Shown piece after piece: positions 34,110-42,589 of a stretch of DNA of 53,661 bases. Origin of the DNA: Myxococcales bacterium (GTDB taxonomy: Bacteria > Myxococcota_A > Polyangia > Polyangiales > Polyangiaceae); assembly GCA_016794325.1 (NCBI GenBank), contig JAEUKG010000192.1, positions 1-53,661 on the forward strand. The letters run 5' to 3'. The position numbers and the translations under genes are program-made. The notes under the pieces were generated by a model. That model did no database searches. It was given only the letters and a program-made list of their open reading frames with translations, and was not told the origin of the DNA. Every line of letters starts with the position of its first letter. Within the stretch, counting starts at the first letter, position 1.

Positions 34110-35684
34110 ATGAGAACCGTGCGCGCGCTCGTGACGTCCGCGGGGGTAACGTTCGTCCTCGTCGCATCCGGCGCGGACGCGCAGCCGCGACCGCCCACGC
34201 CCCCGGGTCCGACGATCGTCACGCCGTCGCTGCCGCCGGGCGCCGCCGGGGTGAAGCTCGCGCCGCGCCCGCTCGCCGCGCCCCCGACCGTGACCCGGGC
34301 CCCCGTCGTCGCCGCGCCGACGCCAGCGCCGCGTGCGCTCCCGAAGCTCGACGCGAAGCGGGCGAGCGCGTTCGCCTCCAAGCCGACGCTGTCGCCGCCG
34401 AAGCCGGGCGCCGATCCCCGCGTCCGCGGCGGCAACCTCAGCGCCTCGGCCGGGTCGTCACGGGAGATCCAGATCGCGACCGAGGGCGCGAGCGTGTACG
34501 TCGTGTGGAGCGAGCAGGTCGGCTTCCACTCCGACATCGTGATGGCGGTGAGCGACGACGGCGGCGAGAGCTTCTTCCCCCCCTTCCGGCTCACCGACCA
34601 GAGCGCGCTCGCGCGAAAGCCGGTGGTCGCCGCCGCCGGGCCCCAGGTGGTGGTCCTCTGGGAGGAGGGAGTCGCCGGCGGGCAGACGAGCCGCGTCGGG
34701 CGGGTCGTGAGCGGCGATCGCGGGGCGACGTTCGGCCCCGTCGAGAGGCCGAGCGGCGCCGAGCACGCCGCTGCGCCGCGGGTCGTGGCGAGCGGGCTGG
34801 ACACGTTCGAGGCCTGGTTCCTCCCGAGCGCCCGGAGCGCGGTCGTGGCCAAGAACGGCAAGGAGGTGGCGCGTCGGCCGTCGGTGCTGCCGTCCGAGAT
34901 CAGCGCGGACGCGTTCGGCGCCGTCGCCCAGGTCGTCTACGGGGTCGACCCGAGGTATCCCGGTAGTTATACATCGGTCCACTTCAGCGCCGATCGCGGC
35001 GGGTCGTGGCGCGGCACCGACTACGCGACGTGCTGGTGGCAAGGTCCCGATCAGGCCGCGGCTTCGGTGCGAGTCACGCCGCGCCTCAACCCCGCCCACG
35101 ATCCGAACGTCGTGGTCGCGGTCGACACGCGGGTCGCGCGGGTGAACGCCCACCACGTCGTCCGGATCTCGGCCGACGTCGACTCGCTGTGCAACCCCCG
35201 GCTGGGGGTGGGGCGCATCGGCTACCTCGGGTTCGAGACCCTCCCGGCCGGCTCGAGCCTCGCGCGCGACGCCTGGGCGGTGAAGCTGGTCGGCGGCTTC
35301 CAGGCCACCCACCTGGCCGCGCTCCTCGACCCCTTCGGGACGCCGTCGATCGTGCTCGAGAGCAGCGCGAGGACCACGGGCTACGGCGCGCCGCAGTTCC
35401 GGCAGATCCAGGACATCGATCTCACGACCAACGAGTCGGGCCGCTTCGTCGCCCTCGGCTTCACGTCGCCGGTCGACTCCGCGACGGTGGCGCGACCGAT
35501 CGTCGTCCACTCGAACGACCTCGGCGCGACCACCACCGCCACGCTCGTCGCGACGTCGTCGGGGCACGCCCGCGGGATCAAGGTCGCGACCGCCGGCGCG
35601 AACGTGATCGCCGCGTGGGAGGAGCCGGGGGCCTCCGGGGCGCCGGACGTGTACGTGCACGCGTTCCGCGCCGTCGATCCCTGA
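34110..35684 (+). CDS. Exported Asp-box (BNR) beta-propeller protein, sialidase-fold
   Basis: 524 aa. Signal peptide (LVTSAGVTFVLVASGADAQ), a Pro-rich linker to about residue 100, then a six-bladed-propeller-like body. Asp boxes of the form S-x-D-x-G-x-T/S-F/W occur as SDDGGESF (148-155), SGDRGATF, SADRGGSW and SNDLGATT. Such repeats are typical of sialidase/neuraminidase and related propellers. The Arg triad and Tyr nucleophile of sialidases cannot be placed with confidence, so glycosidase activity is uncertain. It is probably periplasmic or secreted. The 98 bp upstream contain the RBS hairpin. Codons near 34963 (TAT CCC GGT AGT TAT ACA) are an A/T-rich island. Confidence 0.82.
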   Translation: MRTVRALVTSAGVTFVLVASGADAQPRPPTPPGPTIVTPSLPPGAAGVKLAPRPLAAPPTVTRAPVVAAPTPAPRALPKLDAKRASAFASKPTLSPPKPGADPRVRGGNLSASAGSSREIQIATEGASVYVVWSEQVGFHSDIVMAVSDDGGESFFPPFRLTDQSALARKPVVAAAGPQVVVLWEEGVAGGQTSRVGRVVSGDRGATFGPVERPSGAEHAAAPRVVASGLDTFEAWFLPSARSAVVAKNGKEVARRPSVLPSEISADAFGAVAQVVYGVDPRYPGSYTSVHFSADRGGSWRGTDYATCWWQGPDQAAASVRVTPRLNPAHDPNVVVAVDTRVARVNAHHVVRISADVDSLCNPRLGVGRIGYLGFETLPAGSSLARDAWAVKLVGGFQATHLAALLDPFGTPSIVLESSARTTGYGAPQFRQIQDIDLTTNESGRFVALGFTSPVDSATVARPIVVHSNDLGATTTATLVATSSGHARGIKVATAGANVIAAWEEPGASGAPDVYVHAFRAVDP

Positions 35685-35742
35685 GCGCGCAGGACGGGTA
35701 GCGCCGACGCGCGGGCGGCCGCGCGTGGTAGTCTCCCGCGCC

Positions 35743-36579
35743 GTGAGCACCGCGCGCGCCTTCGGACTGTCGGCCCTCGTCGGGCTGCTGATCGCCTGCA
35801 CGACGGGCGCCAAGCCCACCGCCGCTCCCGACCGCCCGACCGCCTCGTCGGCGAGCGCGGCGGCGCCCGCGAGCGCGACCGTCGCGGCGCCCGTCGCGAG
35901 CGCGAGCGCGACCGTCGCGAAGGCCAAGCCGGACGCCGGGGCCGAGGCGGGCGCGCCGCCTCCCGAGGACGCGGAGGTCGGCTGGACGGACCTCGGCGTC
36001 GTCGACGAGCTCGCCAAGGACTGCAGCTACACCCCGCGCGGCGTCGTCCGCCCCAAGGGCGTGGACCGCGACTTCTGGGGCGACGGTACGCCGCTCTCGT
36101 GCGAGTGGGGGCTCTACGGGCAGTCGTGCGTCGTCGATCCGTGCCTCGACGAGCAGAAGGACCTCTGCAACCCCAGGTGCCAGAAGACGTGCGAAGGCTG
36201 CGCCGCGACCTGCGTCTCGGGGTGCCAGGCGTGCAAGGCCACGTGCAAGGGGGACGCCGCGTGCGTCCACGCGTGCGCGAAGAAGTGCGGCACCTGCCGG
36301 CAGGAGTGCCTCCTCGCCAAGGACCGCTGCTCGTCGGGCGCGTGCGCGAAGCGCAACCTCGAGTGCAGACGCGAGATGATGGCCAAGTGGGTCAAGTCGG
36401 GGTGCGACAAGGCGTGCAAGGCCTTCTACGCGTGCGCCGAGGCCTGCTCCGACGACGACCCCCAGAAGTGCCGCGATGGCTGCCGCACCAAGACGCTCGG
36501 CCCCTGCACGCCGACGTTCCGGAGCGCCTGCATCTTCAACGGCCTGCTCTACGGCCCCGACGAGCTGACGGGGCCTTGA
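35743..36579 (+). CDS. Cys-rich lipoprotein
   Basis: 278 aa from GTG 35743. Lipobox LLIAC, an Ala/Thr/Ser/Pro linker, then a C-terminal region with nearly 30 Cys, many as CxxC or CxxxC: CNPRCQKTCEGCAATC, CQACKATCKGDAAC, CGTCRQECLLAKDRC, CDKACKAFYACAEAC. These look like knotted disulfide domains of a surface protein. Near the C-terminus PCTPTFRSAC resembles a formylglycine-type sequence (see findings). The last four bases, TTGA, are shared with the start of the FGE-like gene. No enzymatic domain is recognised. Confidence 0.78.
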   Translation: MSTARAFGLSALVGLLIACTTGAKPTAAPDRPTASSASAAAPASATVAAPVASASATVAKAKPDAGAEAGAPPPEDAEVGWTDLGVVDELAKDCSYTPRGVVRPKGVDRDFWGDGTPLSCEWGLYGQSCVVDPCLDEQKDLCNPRCQKTCEGCAATCVSGCQACKATCKGDAACVHACAKKCGTCRQECLLAKDRCSSGACAKRNLECRREMMAKWVKSGCDKACKAFYACAEACSDDDPQKCRDGCRTKTLGPCTPTFRSACIFNGLLYGPDELTGP

Positions 36580-37664
36580 GGCGCGCGGCCCTGCTCGCCG
36601 GCCTCGCGGTCGCCGGGTGCGGGGCCTCGCCCGCGCCCCAGCGGCCACCGCCGGCGCCGGCGGGCGCCGCGGCTCCCCGCGCTCCCACTATCCCTGACGA
36701 GATGACTCTCGTCCCCGGCGGCGCCTTCGTGCGCGGGCGCGACCGAGGTCCACGCCGCGACGAGGCCCCGGCCCACGAGGTGGTCGTGCGCGCGTTCGCC
36801 GTCGACCGCACCCTCGTCACGCGGGCCGCGTTCGCGCGCTTCGTCGCGCGTACGGGGTACGTCACGACCGCGGAGCGGGTCGGCCTCGGCACCGGCGCCC
36901 GCGAGGGGATGGGCGACTGGGAGTGGGAGCGGATCCCCCACGCGTCGTGGCGCCGGCCCTTCCGCGACGCCGAGACGACGCCCGACGCGCCCCCGACCGC
37001 GGCCGCGGACCTCGCCGCCTTCCTCCGCGACGACGCCCCGGTGGTGATGGTGAGCTGGCACGACGCGGCCGCGTTCTGCGAGGCGGCGGGCAAGCGGCTC
37101 CCGACCGAGGCCGAGTGGGAGCGCGCGATGCGCGCCGGGGCCGGGGGCTCGAGATATCCCTGGGGAGATAGTCCGACCGACGCCTCGGGCAAGCTGCTCC
37201 TGAACTTCTGGCAGGGGGCCTCCCACGAGAAGAACGATCGCGACGACGGCTTCGTGTACGTCTCGCCGGTGACGGCGTTCCCGCCGAACGCGCTCGGGAT
37301 CCACGATCCGGTGGGCAACGTGTGGCAGTGGACCGCGGACTGGTACGCGCCCGACGCCTACGCGCGCGCGGCGCCGCGCGCGGTCGATCCCGCCGGACCC
37401 GCCCACGGCAAGGAGCGGGTGCTCCGCGGGGGATCGTGGTGGTGCGGCGCGTGCACGTGCGAGGGCAACGGCCTCCACTACCGGGGCAAGTCCCACCCCG
37501 ACGCCGCGTTCAACAACAACGGGTTTCGCTGCGCCGCCGACGTGGACGCCGAGGGGCGGCTCGCGCCCGCGCCGCGAGCGAGTACGATGGGGCCCGATGT
37601 GGATCGCGCGCCCGGACGTGAAGCGAGCTCTCGACGCCCTCCTCGAGGCGACCGAGGAGGGTGA
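36576..37664 (+). CDS. Formylglycine-generating-enzyme-like (SUMF1/FGE) lipoprotein
   Basis: 362 aa starting at TTG 36576, which overlaps the preceding stop by 4 bp; no other in-frame start precedes the signal peptide (LLAGLAVAGC lipobox). The rest is the FGE-sulfatase domain: MTLVPGGAFVRGRDRGPRRD, VVMVSWHDAAAFCEAAGKRL, PTEAEWERAMRAGAGGSRYP, NALGIHDPVGNVWQWTADWY, then GGSWWCGACTCEGNGLHYRG and NNNGFRCA. The copper-binding Cys pair of active FGE is C-x4-C; here C290 and C295 have that spacing, with an extra Cys (C293) between. Lipidation suggests it acts outside the cytoplasm. The last 68 bp overlap the next gene. Confidence 0.83.
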   Translation: MRRAALLAGLAVAGCGASPAPQRPPPAPAGAAAPRAPTIPDEMTLVPGGAFVRGRDRGPRRDEAPAHEVVVRAFAVDRTLVTRAAFARFVARTGYVTTAERVGLGTGAREGMGDWEWERIPHASWRRPFRDAETTPDAPPTAAADLAAFLRDDAPVVMVSWHDAAAFCEAAGKRLPTEAEWERAMRAGAGGSRYPWGDSPTDASGKLLLNFWQGASHEKNDRDDGFVYVSPVTAFPPNALGIHDPVGNVWQWTADWYAPDAYARAAPRAVDPAGPAHGKERVLRGGSWWCGACTCEGNGLHYRGKSHPDAAFNNNGFRCAADVDAEGRLAPAPRASTMGPDVDRAPGREASSRRPPRGDRGG

Positions 37665-37956
37665 GGTCATCGCCCTCGACCGCGTGGCCGACGCGCTCGG
37701 CGACGTGACCGTCGGCACCGCCGAGGTCGAGGCGGTCCTCGACGCGCTCGAGCGCGCCGGCCGCGTGGTCTCGGCGCCCGAGGGCGGCGGCGCGTCCGGG
37801 GGCGAGTCGAGCCTCGCCGCGGTCGTGACCGCGGCGCGCGTCCTCCGGGCCGAGCTCGGGCGGGCGCCGACCCGGGCCGAAGTCGCCGCGCGCGCGGGGA
37901 TCTCCGACTCCCAGGTGGCGGTGGCCCTCCTCCTCGTGCGGGTGATGCAGCGCTGA
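37597..37956 (+). CDS. Small protein resembling sigma-70 regions 1.1 and 3
   Basis: 119 aa. The N-terminal half (ALDALLEATEEGEVIALDRV, ADALGDVTVGTAEVEAVLDA) looks like the region 1.1-type module of primary sigma factors. The C-terminal half (LRAELGRAPTRAEVAARAGI then SDSQVAVALLLVRV) resembles a region 3-like HTH. There is no region 2 or 4, so it cannot act as a full sigma factor. Its ATG lies 68 bp inside the end of the FGE-like gene. Similarity is judged by eye and is weak for the first half. Confidence 0.55.
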   Translation: MWIARPDVKRALDALLEATEEGEVIALDRVADALGDVTVGTAEVEAVLDALERAGRVVSAPEGGGASGGESSLAAVVTAARVLRAELGRAPTRAEVAARAGISDSQVAVALLLVRVMQR

Positions 37957-38018
37957 GCCGCCCGCCCCCAATGGTGATAGATTCGGGGCCGCGCCGGGAC
38001 GCGGCGCGCCCGGCTACC

Positions 38019-41006
38019 ATGCGCCACCGCGCCGCTCTCCTCGTCCTCGCCCTCGTCGTGCTCGCGCTCGGCGCCGGGTGTGGCCCGTCGCTCCGCTTCG
38101 ACCCCGCGACCCACACCGCGCTCGCGCAAGCGAAGATGCGGCGGCTCGAGACCGACAGCCTCGTCCTCTACTATCCCGATCATGCTAGAGACGAGACGCT
38201 GCGCGTCGCGGCGCGCTACGAGGCGTGCCTGCGGGTGCTCCGCTCCGCATCGCGCATCCACACGAAGGCCGCCGACGAGAAGCCGCGCGTCGTCCTCCCC
38301 GACGCGCCGCTCAACAACGCGTACGTGGCGCCGATGGCCGCCGGCGTCGAGACGTTCGCCGTCGTCCCCACCTTCGCCACCGCCGAGATCTTCGCCACCC
38401 TCGGCCTGCCGCCGGACCCGTCGTTCGTCGGCTGCCACGAGCTCGTCCACTACGTGCAAGGTCTCCAGGTGACGGGCCTGCCCGGCTTCGTCAACGAGGT
38501 CTTCGGCAACGTCATCACCCCGCAGGTCGGGCTCGACTCGTGGTTCTGGGAGGGGCTCGCGGTCTACTACGAGACCAAGGCGCAGGGCGGCGTCGGCCGC
38601 CTCGGCTCCCCCTTCTGGCACGGGCTCTTCGCCGCCGGCGTCGCGGGGAAGAAGCCGAACGGCGGCTGGATGAGCGACTTCCAGCGCGATCAGCCCTTCG
38701 GCGCGAACTACCTCACCGGCTCGCACTTCGTCGACTGGCTCGCGCGGACCTACGGCGAAGAGAAGCTGTGGATGGTGATCTCGCACCAGGCCGACTCCGT
38801 CTTCTTCCCCCTCGGGGTGAACCCGCGCTTCGGCAACGTCTACGGCAAGAACCTCTCCGGCCTCATCGACGAGTTCGCCACCTTCGTCCAGAACCAATAC
38901 AAGGTGGTCGGGCGCCCCGCCGGCCAGGTCGAGGTGCGGGAGATGGAGACCACGGCCCGCTACACGTGCCAGGGCGCGTCGGGCGCGCCCGCCGACGGAG
39001 GCGGCGCCGAGGCCGAGATCACCGCCGGCTACGACGCCGCGTCGCGGCTCGTCGTCCGCGACTCCCGCGGGGAGGTGGTCTTCGACGAGAACCTCACCGA
39101 CGTCCTCCCCGGGCGGCGCCTCGCGATCGCGAACCCGGTGCTGACGAGCGGGCTCTCGTTCACCCGGGACGGGAAATACTTGTATTTTACAGCCGTCGAC
39201 CAGGGCGAGATCCAGCAGGTCTCGCGCCTCGTGCGGGTCGACGTCGCCGCGGGGAAATACGAGGTGGTCTTCCGCGACCTCGGCGGGCCGGGCGGCTCGA
39301 TCTCCCCCGACGGCAAGACGTATTACTTCGCCCGCGCGCGCGGCGACCGCTACGAGCTCGTGGAGCTCGACGTCGCGACGTCGACGCCGCACTGGCTGAA
39401 CGACTTCGGCCCCCGCACCTACCCGCTCGCGCCGCGGGTGTCGCCCGACGGCAAGCGCCTCGCGGTCACGCTCTTCGACGGCCAGAACTTCAAGCTCGGG
39501 GTGTACGACGCCAGAGACGGCCGGCTCCTCCAGGAGATCACCCGGGCGCGCGACGAGGGCGAGAGCGCGCTCCCGAAGACCGAGGTGTGGGAGCTCGACG
39601 CGTCGTGGCTGGACGACGGGCACCTCCTCTACGCCGCCGAGTCCGAGGGGCGCATGCAGATCTTCCGCGCCGACCTCGCCGCGGGGACGACGGAGCGCGT
39701 CACCGCGGCGCCCTACCTCGCGATGGCGCCGTGCGCGCAAGGCGGCAAGCTCCGCTTCCTCAACCGCAAGGGCTGGAGCTGGACGCTCGACGAGATCGCG
39801 CTCGCGAGCCCGTCGCCGCCCGAGCTCGCGGCCCTGCCCGCGCGCGGCGCCCCCGCCGGCGCCCTCGCCGCGCGCGACAGCGGGGTGACGGTGGTGTCGG
39901 ACAAGCCCTATTCGCGCCTCGAGCGCCTGTTCGTCCCGCAGATCCGCGGGATCTCGGCGGCGACGGTGGGCAGCTTCGGCGCGACCGCCGGAGTCGGCCT
40001 CGGCGGCGGCGATCGGCTCGGCTACCACCGGTGGGCGATCGGTGCAGACTACAACTTCAAGTCGCGGCTCGTGTCGGGCAACGTCGGCTACCTCACCGCG
40101 GAGCTCGCGCCGGTCTTCGTCGCGCTCTCGGGGACCCACACCGCGACCCGCGAGAGCCTCGAGCTCGTCGAGGTCGGCGGCGTCGACCTCACCCGGCGGG
40201 AGACGACGGCCGCGGCGACGGTGATCCGCCCCTTCTACACCCACGCCTTCGCGTTCGGCCTCCTCTACGACGAGGTGCGGCGCGGCGGCTTCGAGGACGT
40301 GCGGGCCTTCGGGCCCGAGGCGAGCGCGACGTTCTCGGCGGTGGAGTCGACGCCGTACACCGGCCCGCGCCGCTCGATCACGGCGACGACCCGCGCGGCC
40401 TGGTACCCGGCCGAGACCGCCTCGCGCTCGAAGCACACCGCCGACCTCCGGGCCCAGGTGGTGACGGTGCTCCCGGTGCGGATCCTCCGCCGCCCGACCC
40501 TCGCGTTCTCGGCGCGCACGCGCCAGCTCGTGGGCACGAGCGAGGGCGAGGGCTTCCTCCAGGTCGGCGGGGGCGGCGGCACCGGCGTCTTCGCCGACGA
40601 CGCGCGCGGGGCCGGGCGCGACTCGCCCGACGACCCGCGCGGCGTCCCCCTGCCGCCGGCGATCCGCTTCTACGAGCCGCTCTTCGGCTTCGAGGACAAG
40701 GCGTTCTACGTGTCGCGGATGGGCGCCCTCGACGCGCGCCTCCGCGTGCCCATCGTCACCGACATCGGCAGCGCGTCCTCGCTGTGGCTCCTGCCCGCGT
40801 TCTTCCTCCGCGGCTTCGCCCTCGAGGCGTTCGGGGGCGTGGCGACGTTCTTCCGGCAGGGCGAGGTGCCCGCGGCGGCGGGCGCGGGCGCGGTGGTCCA
40901 GCTCGGGCTGTGGCGCATCCCCGTCGACTTCCGCGTCCACGTCTCGCGCCGCATCACCGACGACGAGAAGTGGGTCCCCTACCTCGGGGCCGACACGAGC
41001 TTCTGA
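38019..41006 (+). CDS. Gluzincin protease + beta-propeller + outer-membrane barrel lipoprotein
   Basis: 995 aa. Lipoprotein signal (lipobox LGAGC at 18-21, ATG 38019). Residues about 25-310 form a gluzincin (peptidase MA/M1-like) domain with HELVH at 140-144 and the second metal Glu at about 178 (FWEGLAVYYE). Residues about 370-640 carry TolB/WD40-like propeller blades: SFTRDGKYLYF, GSISPDGKTYYFA, VSPDGKRLAVTL. The last roughly 340 residues alternate polar and hydrophobic strands and end in a terminal Phe (GADTSF), as in outer-membrane beta-barrels of the Omp85/bacterial surface antigen kind. Having a lipid anchor, a metalloprotease and an own barrel in one chain is unusual. Motif islands occur at 38172, 39181 and 40043. 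Confidence 0.85.
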   Translation: MRHRAALLVLALVVLALGAGCGPSLRFDPATHTALAQAKMRRLETDSLVLYYPDHARDETLRVAARYEACLRVLRSASRIHTKAADEKPRVVLPDAPLNNAYVAPMAAGVETFAVVPTFATAEIFATLGLPPDPSFVGCHELVHYVQGLQVTGLPGFVNEVFGNVITPQVGLDSWFWEGLAVYYETKAQGGVGRLGSPFWHGLFAAGVAGKKPNGGWMSDFQRDQPFGANYLTGSHFVDWLARTYGEEKLWMVISHQADSVFFPLGVNPRFGNVYGKNLSGLIDEFATFVQNQYKVVGRPAGQVEVREMETTARYTCQGASGAPADGGGAEAEITAGYDAASRLVVRDSRGEVVFDENLTDVLPGRRLAIANPVLTSGLSFTRDGKYLYFTAVDQGEIQQVSRLVRVDVAAGKYEVVFRDLGGPGGSISPDGKTYYFARARGDRYELVELDVATSTPHWLNDFGPRTYPLAPRVSPDGKRLAVTLFDGQNFKLGVYDARDGRLLQEITRARDEGESALPKTEVWELDASWLDDGHLLYAAESEGRMQIFRADLAAGTTERVTAAPYLAMAPCAQGGKLRFLNRKGWSWTLDEIALASPSPPELAALPARGAPAGALAARDSGVTVVSDKPYSRLERLFVPQIRGISAATVGSFGATAGVGLGGGDRLGYHRWAIGADYNFKSRLVSGNVGYLTAELAPVFVALSGTHTATRESLELVEVGGVDLTRRETTAAATVIRPFYTHAFAFGLLYDEVRRGGFEDVRAFGPEASATFSAVESTPYTGPRRSITATTRAAWYPAETASRSKHTADLRAQVVTVLPVRILRRPTLAFSARTRQLVGTSEGEGFLQVGGGGGTGVFADDARGAGRDSPDDPRGVPLPPAIRFYEPLFGFEDKAFYVSRMGALDARLRVPIVTDIGSASSLWLLPAFFLRGFALEAFGGVATFFRQGEVPAAAGAGAVVQLGLWRIPVDFRVHVSRRITDDEKWVPYLGADTSF

Positions 41007-41049
41007 CGCGCTCCGGAGCGAGAGGGGGGCAAAAAGCGACAGGGCGCGC

Positions 41050-41082
41050 TTGACGAAAGTGACTGGAATACTAAACTGGTCA
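41050..41082 (+). promoter_or_regulatory. Promoter and operator of the TetR gene at 41093
   Basis: TTGACG (41050-41055), 16 bp, TAAACT (41072-41077). Overlapping it is a 23-bp site with TGAC..GTCA ends (41060-41082) that contains ACTAAACTGGT. The reverse complement of that 11-mer recurs in the site at 41760-41782 ahead of the SDR gene. The leader is very short (about 10 nt). Confidence 0.6.
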
Positions 41083-41092
41083 CTCGGGTCGA

Positions 41093-41704
41093 ATGGACGC
41101 TGCCAAGAAAGACTGCATCCTGCTGCAAGCCGCCCGCGCGTTCGCGCGCTTCGGCTTCAAGAAGGCGTCCATCGACGACATCGCGCGCGAGGCCGGCGTC
41201 GGCAAGGGCACGGTGTACCTCGCCGCGGAGTCGAAGGAGGACCTCTTCTACCAGGTCCTCCACCGCGAGGTGCGCGCATGGCAGGCGGAGTGCGCGCGCA
41301 CGATCGATCCGCGGGTGCCCGCGCCCAAGCTGCTCCAGGATCTGCTCACCGCCGCGATGGACTACGTGGAGAGGCACCCGCTGGTGCTCGATCTCCTGCG
41401 GGGCGAGACGCTCCGCGCCCTGCCCGACTGGGAGGATCGGCTCGAAGATCTGCGGGCCATCGGCCGGCAGAACGTGGTCGAGGTGCTCCGCATCGGCGTG
41501 CGGCAGCGCGCGTTCCGCGAGGACCTCGAGGTCGAGACCGTCGCGAGCCTCCTCCAGGACTTCCAGCTCGCCGCCTACGCCCGCACCAAGAAGGGCGACC
41601 TCGCGGAGCGCGCGCGGGTCGGGCTCGACCTCGTGCTCCGCGGCCTCGAGACCCGCGCGACGGCGTCGCCGCGCGCCGGCGCGTCGGCGTCCGCGGCCCG
41701 CTGA
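41093..41704 (+). CDS. TetR-family regulator of the SDR-AKR locus
   Basis: 203 aa. TetR HTH at about residues 8-50 (LLQAARAFARFGFKKASIDD, IAREAGVGKGTVYLAAESKE), helical ligand domain, and an Ala/Ser/Arg-rich tail. It lies upstream of the SDR and AKR-like genes on the same strand, 111 bp apart. Similar 23-bp sites precede it and the SDR gene, so it probably represses both transcripts. The ligand is unknown. The start at ATG 41093 follows a promoter with almost no leader; a leaderless or near-leaderless mRNA is possible. Confidence 0.93.
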   Translation: MDAAKKDCILLQAARAFARFGFKKASIDDIAREAGVGKGTVYLAAESKEDLFYQVLHREVRAWQAECARTIDPRVPAPKLLQDLLTAAMDYVERHPLVLDLLRGETLRALPDWEDRLEDLRAIGRQNVVEVLRIGVRQRAFREDLEVETVASLLQDFQLAAYARTKKGDLAERARVGLDLVLRGLETRATASPRAGASASAAR

Positions 41705-41759
41705 TCTCCCTGAGCCCCGCCCCACGCGAGTGGGCCGCGGGTCTCGTCTCGCCCCCGAT

Positions 41760-41782
41760 TGACCAGAAAACCAGTTTAGTCA
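41760..41782 (+). promoter_or_regulatory. Operator-like site before the SDR gene
   Basis: TGACCAG...TTTAGTCA, 23 bp with TGAC/GTCA ends; it contains ACCAGTTTAGT, the exact reverse complement of the 11-mer in the site at 41060-41082. Both sites are followed by CTCG. TTGACC (41759-41764) could be a -35; no clear -10 follows. Confidence 0.6.
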
Positions 41783-41815
41783 CTCGTACCATCCGCACCG
41801 CAGCCAGGAGCCACC

Positions 41816-42589
41816 ATGCACATCGCCATCACCGGAGCGTCGTCGGGAATCGGAGCGTCGCTCGCGCGCGAGCTCGCGAGCCACGGCCACGACCTCACCC
41901 TCGTCGCGCGCCGCGAGGACCGGCTCGCCGCCCTCGCGCGCGAGCTCGAGCCGCGCGCGGTCGCGGTGATCCCGTGGGACCTCTCCGACGTGAAGCGCGC
42001 GACCGGCTGGCTCGCGGCCGCCGAGGACCGGCTCGGGCCGATCGACGTCCTCGTGAACAACGCCGGCGTGCAGATCGTCTCGCCCACCGCCGCCGTCGAC
42101 CCCGACGAGGGCGACGCGCTCTTCGCCGTCGACCTCCTCGCGCCGCTCCGCCTCACCCGCGCGGTCTTGCCGGCCATGATCGCGCGCCGGAGCGGCACCA
42201 TCGTCGACATCGCCTCGATGGCCGCGCTCGCGCCGACGCCGGGCATGACCCACTACAACGCGGCCAAGGCCGGGCTCGCGGCGGCGTCGGAGTCGCTCCG
42301 GGGCGAGCTCCGCGGCACCGGCGTCCACGTCGTGACCGTGTACCCCGGCATCATCGACTCGACGGCGATGGCGCAGAGCGCGATGCAGAAATTCGAGTCG
42401 TCGAAGCTGCTCGCGTCGTTCCCGCGCGGCACCGAGGCGGAGCTGTCGCGGCTCGTGCGGGTCGCGATCGAGAAGAAGCACGCGCGCGTGATCTACCCGC
42501 GCTCGGGCGTGCTGAGCCGCTGGTTCCCGGGGCCCACGCGCTGGGCCCTCGACCGCTTCACCCCCTCGCTGAAGGCGCTGCCGTCGTGA
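41816..42589 (+). CDS. Short-chain dehydrogenase/reductase
   Basis: 257 aa. Classical SDR: TGASSGIG at residues 6-13, VNNAG, catalytic Ser in IASMAALAP and Y-x-x-x-K in HYNAAKAG. The NADP-preferring basic residues VARRED follow the second strand. An AGGAG lies about 7 bp before the ATG at 41816. The C-terminal segment (VLSRWFPGPTRWALDRF) matches SDRs of the YqjQ/DltE-like or sterol/lipid-modifying groups, but the substrate is unknown. The gene overlaps the AKR-like gene by 4 bp (GTGA). Its site upstream is shared with that of the TetR gene. Confidence 0.93.
   Translation: MHIAITGASSGIGASLARELASHGHDLTLVARREDRLAALARELEPRAVAVIPWDLSDVKRATGWLAAAEDRLGPIDVLVNNAGVQIVSPTAAVDPDEGDALFAVDLLAPLRLTRAVLPAMIARRSGTIVDIASMAALAPTPGMTHYNAAKAGLAAASESLRGELRGTGVHVVTVYPGIIDSTAMAQSAMQKFESSKLLASFPRGTEAELSRLVRVAIEKKHARVIYPRSGVLSRWFPGPTRWALDRFTPSLKALPS

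Noticed and set aside
35743-36579. Cys-rich lipoprotein as an undercalled c-type cytochrome
   Set aside because: Despite many CxxC pairs no CxxCH motif is present, so there is no haem site.
36549-40940. A 1463-aa minus-strand open frame
   Set aside because: It is antisense to the Cys-rich/FGE-like/protease genes, is Arg/Ala/Val-rich without domains, and arises because high GC removes stop codons on the opposite strand.
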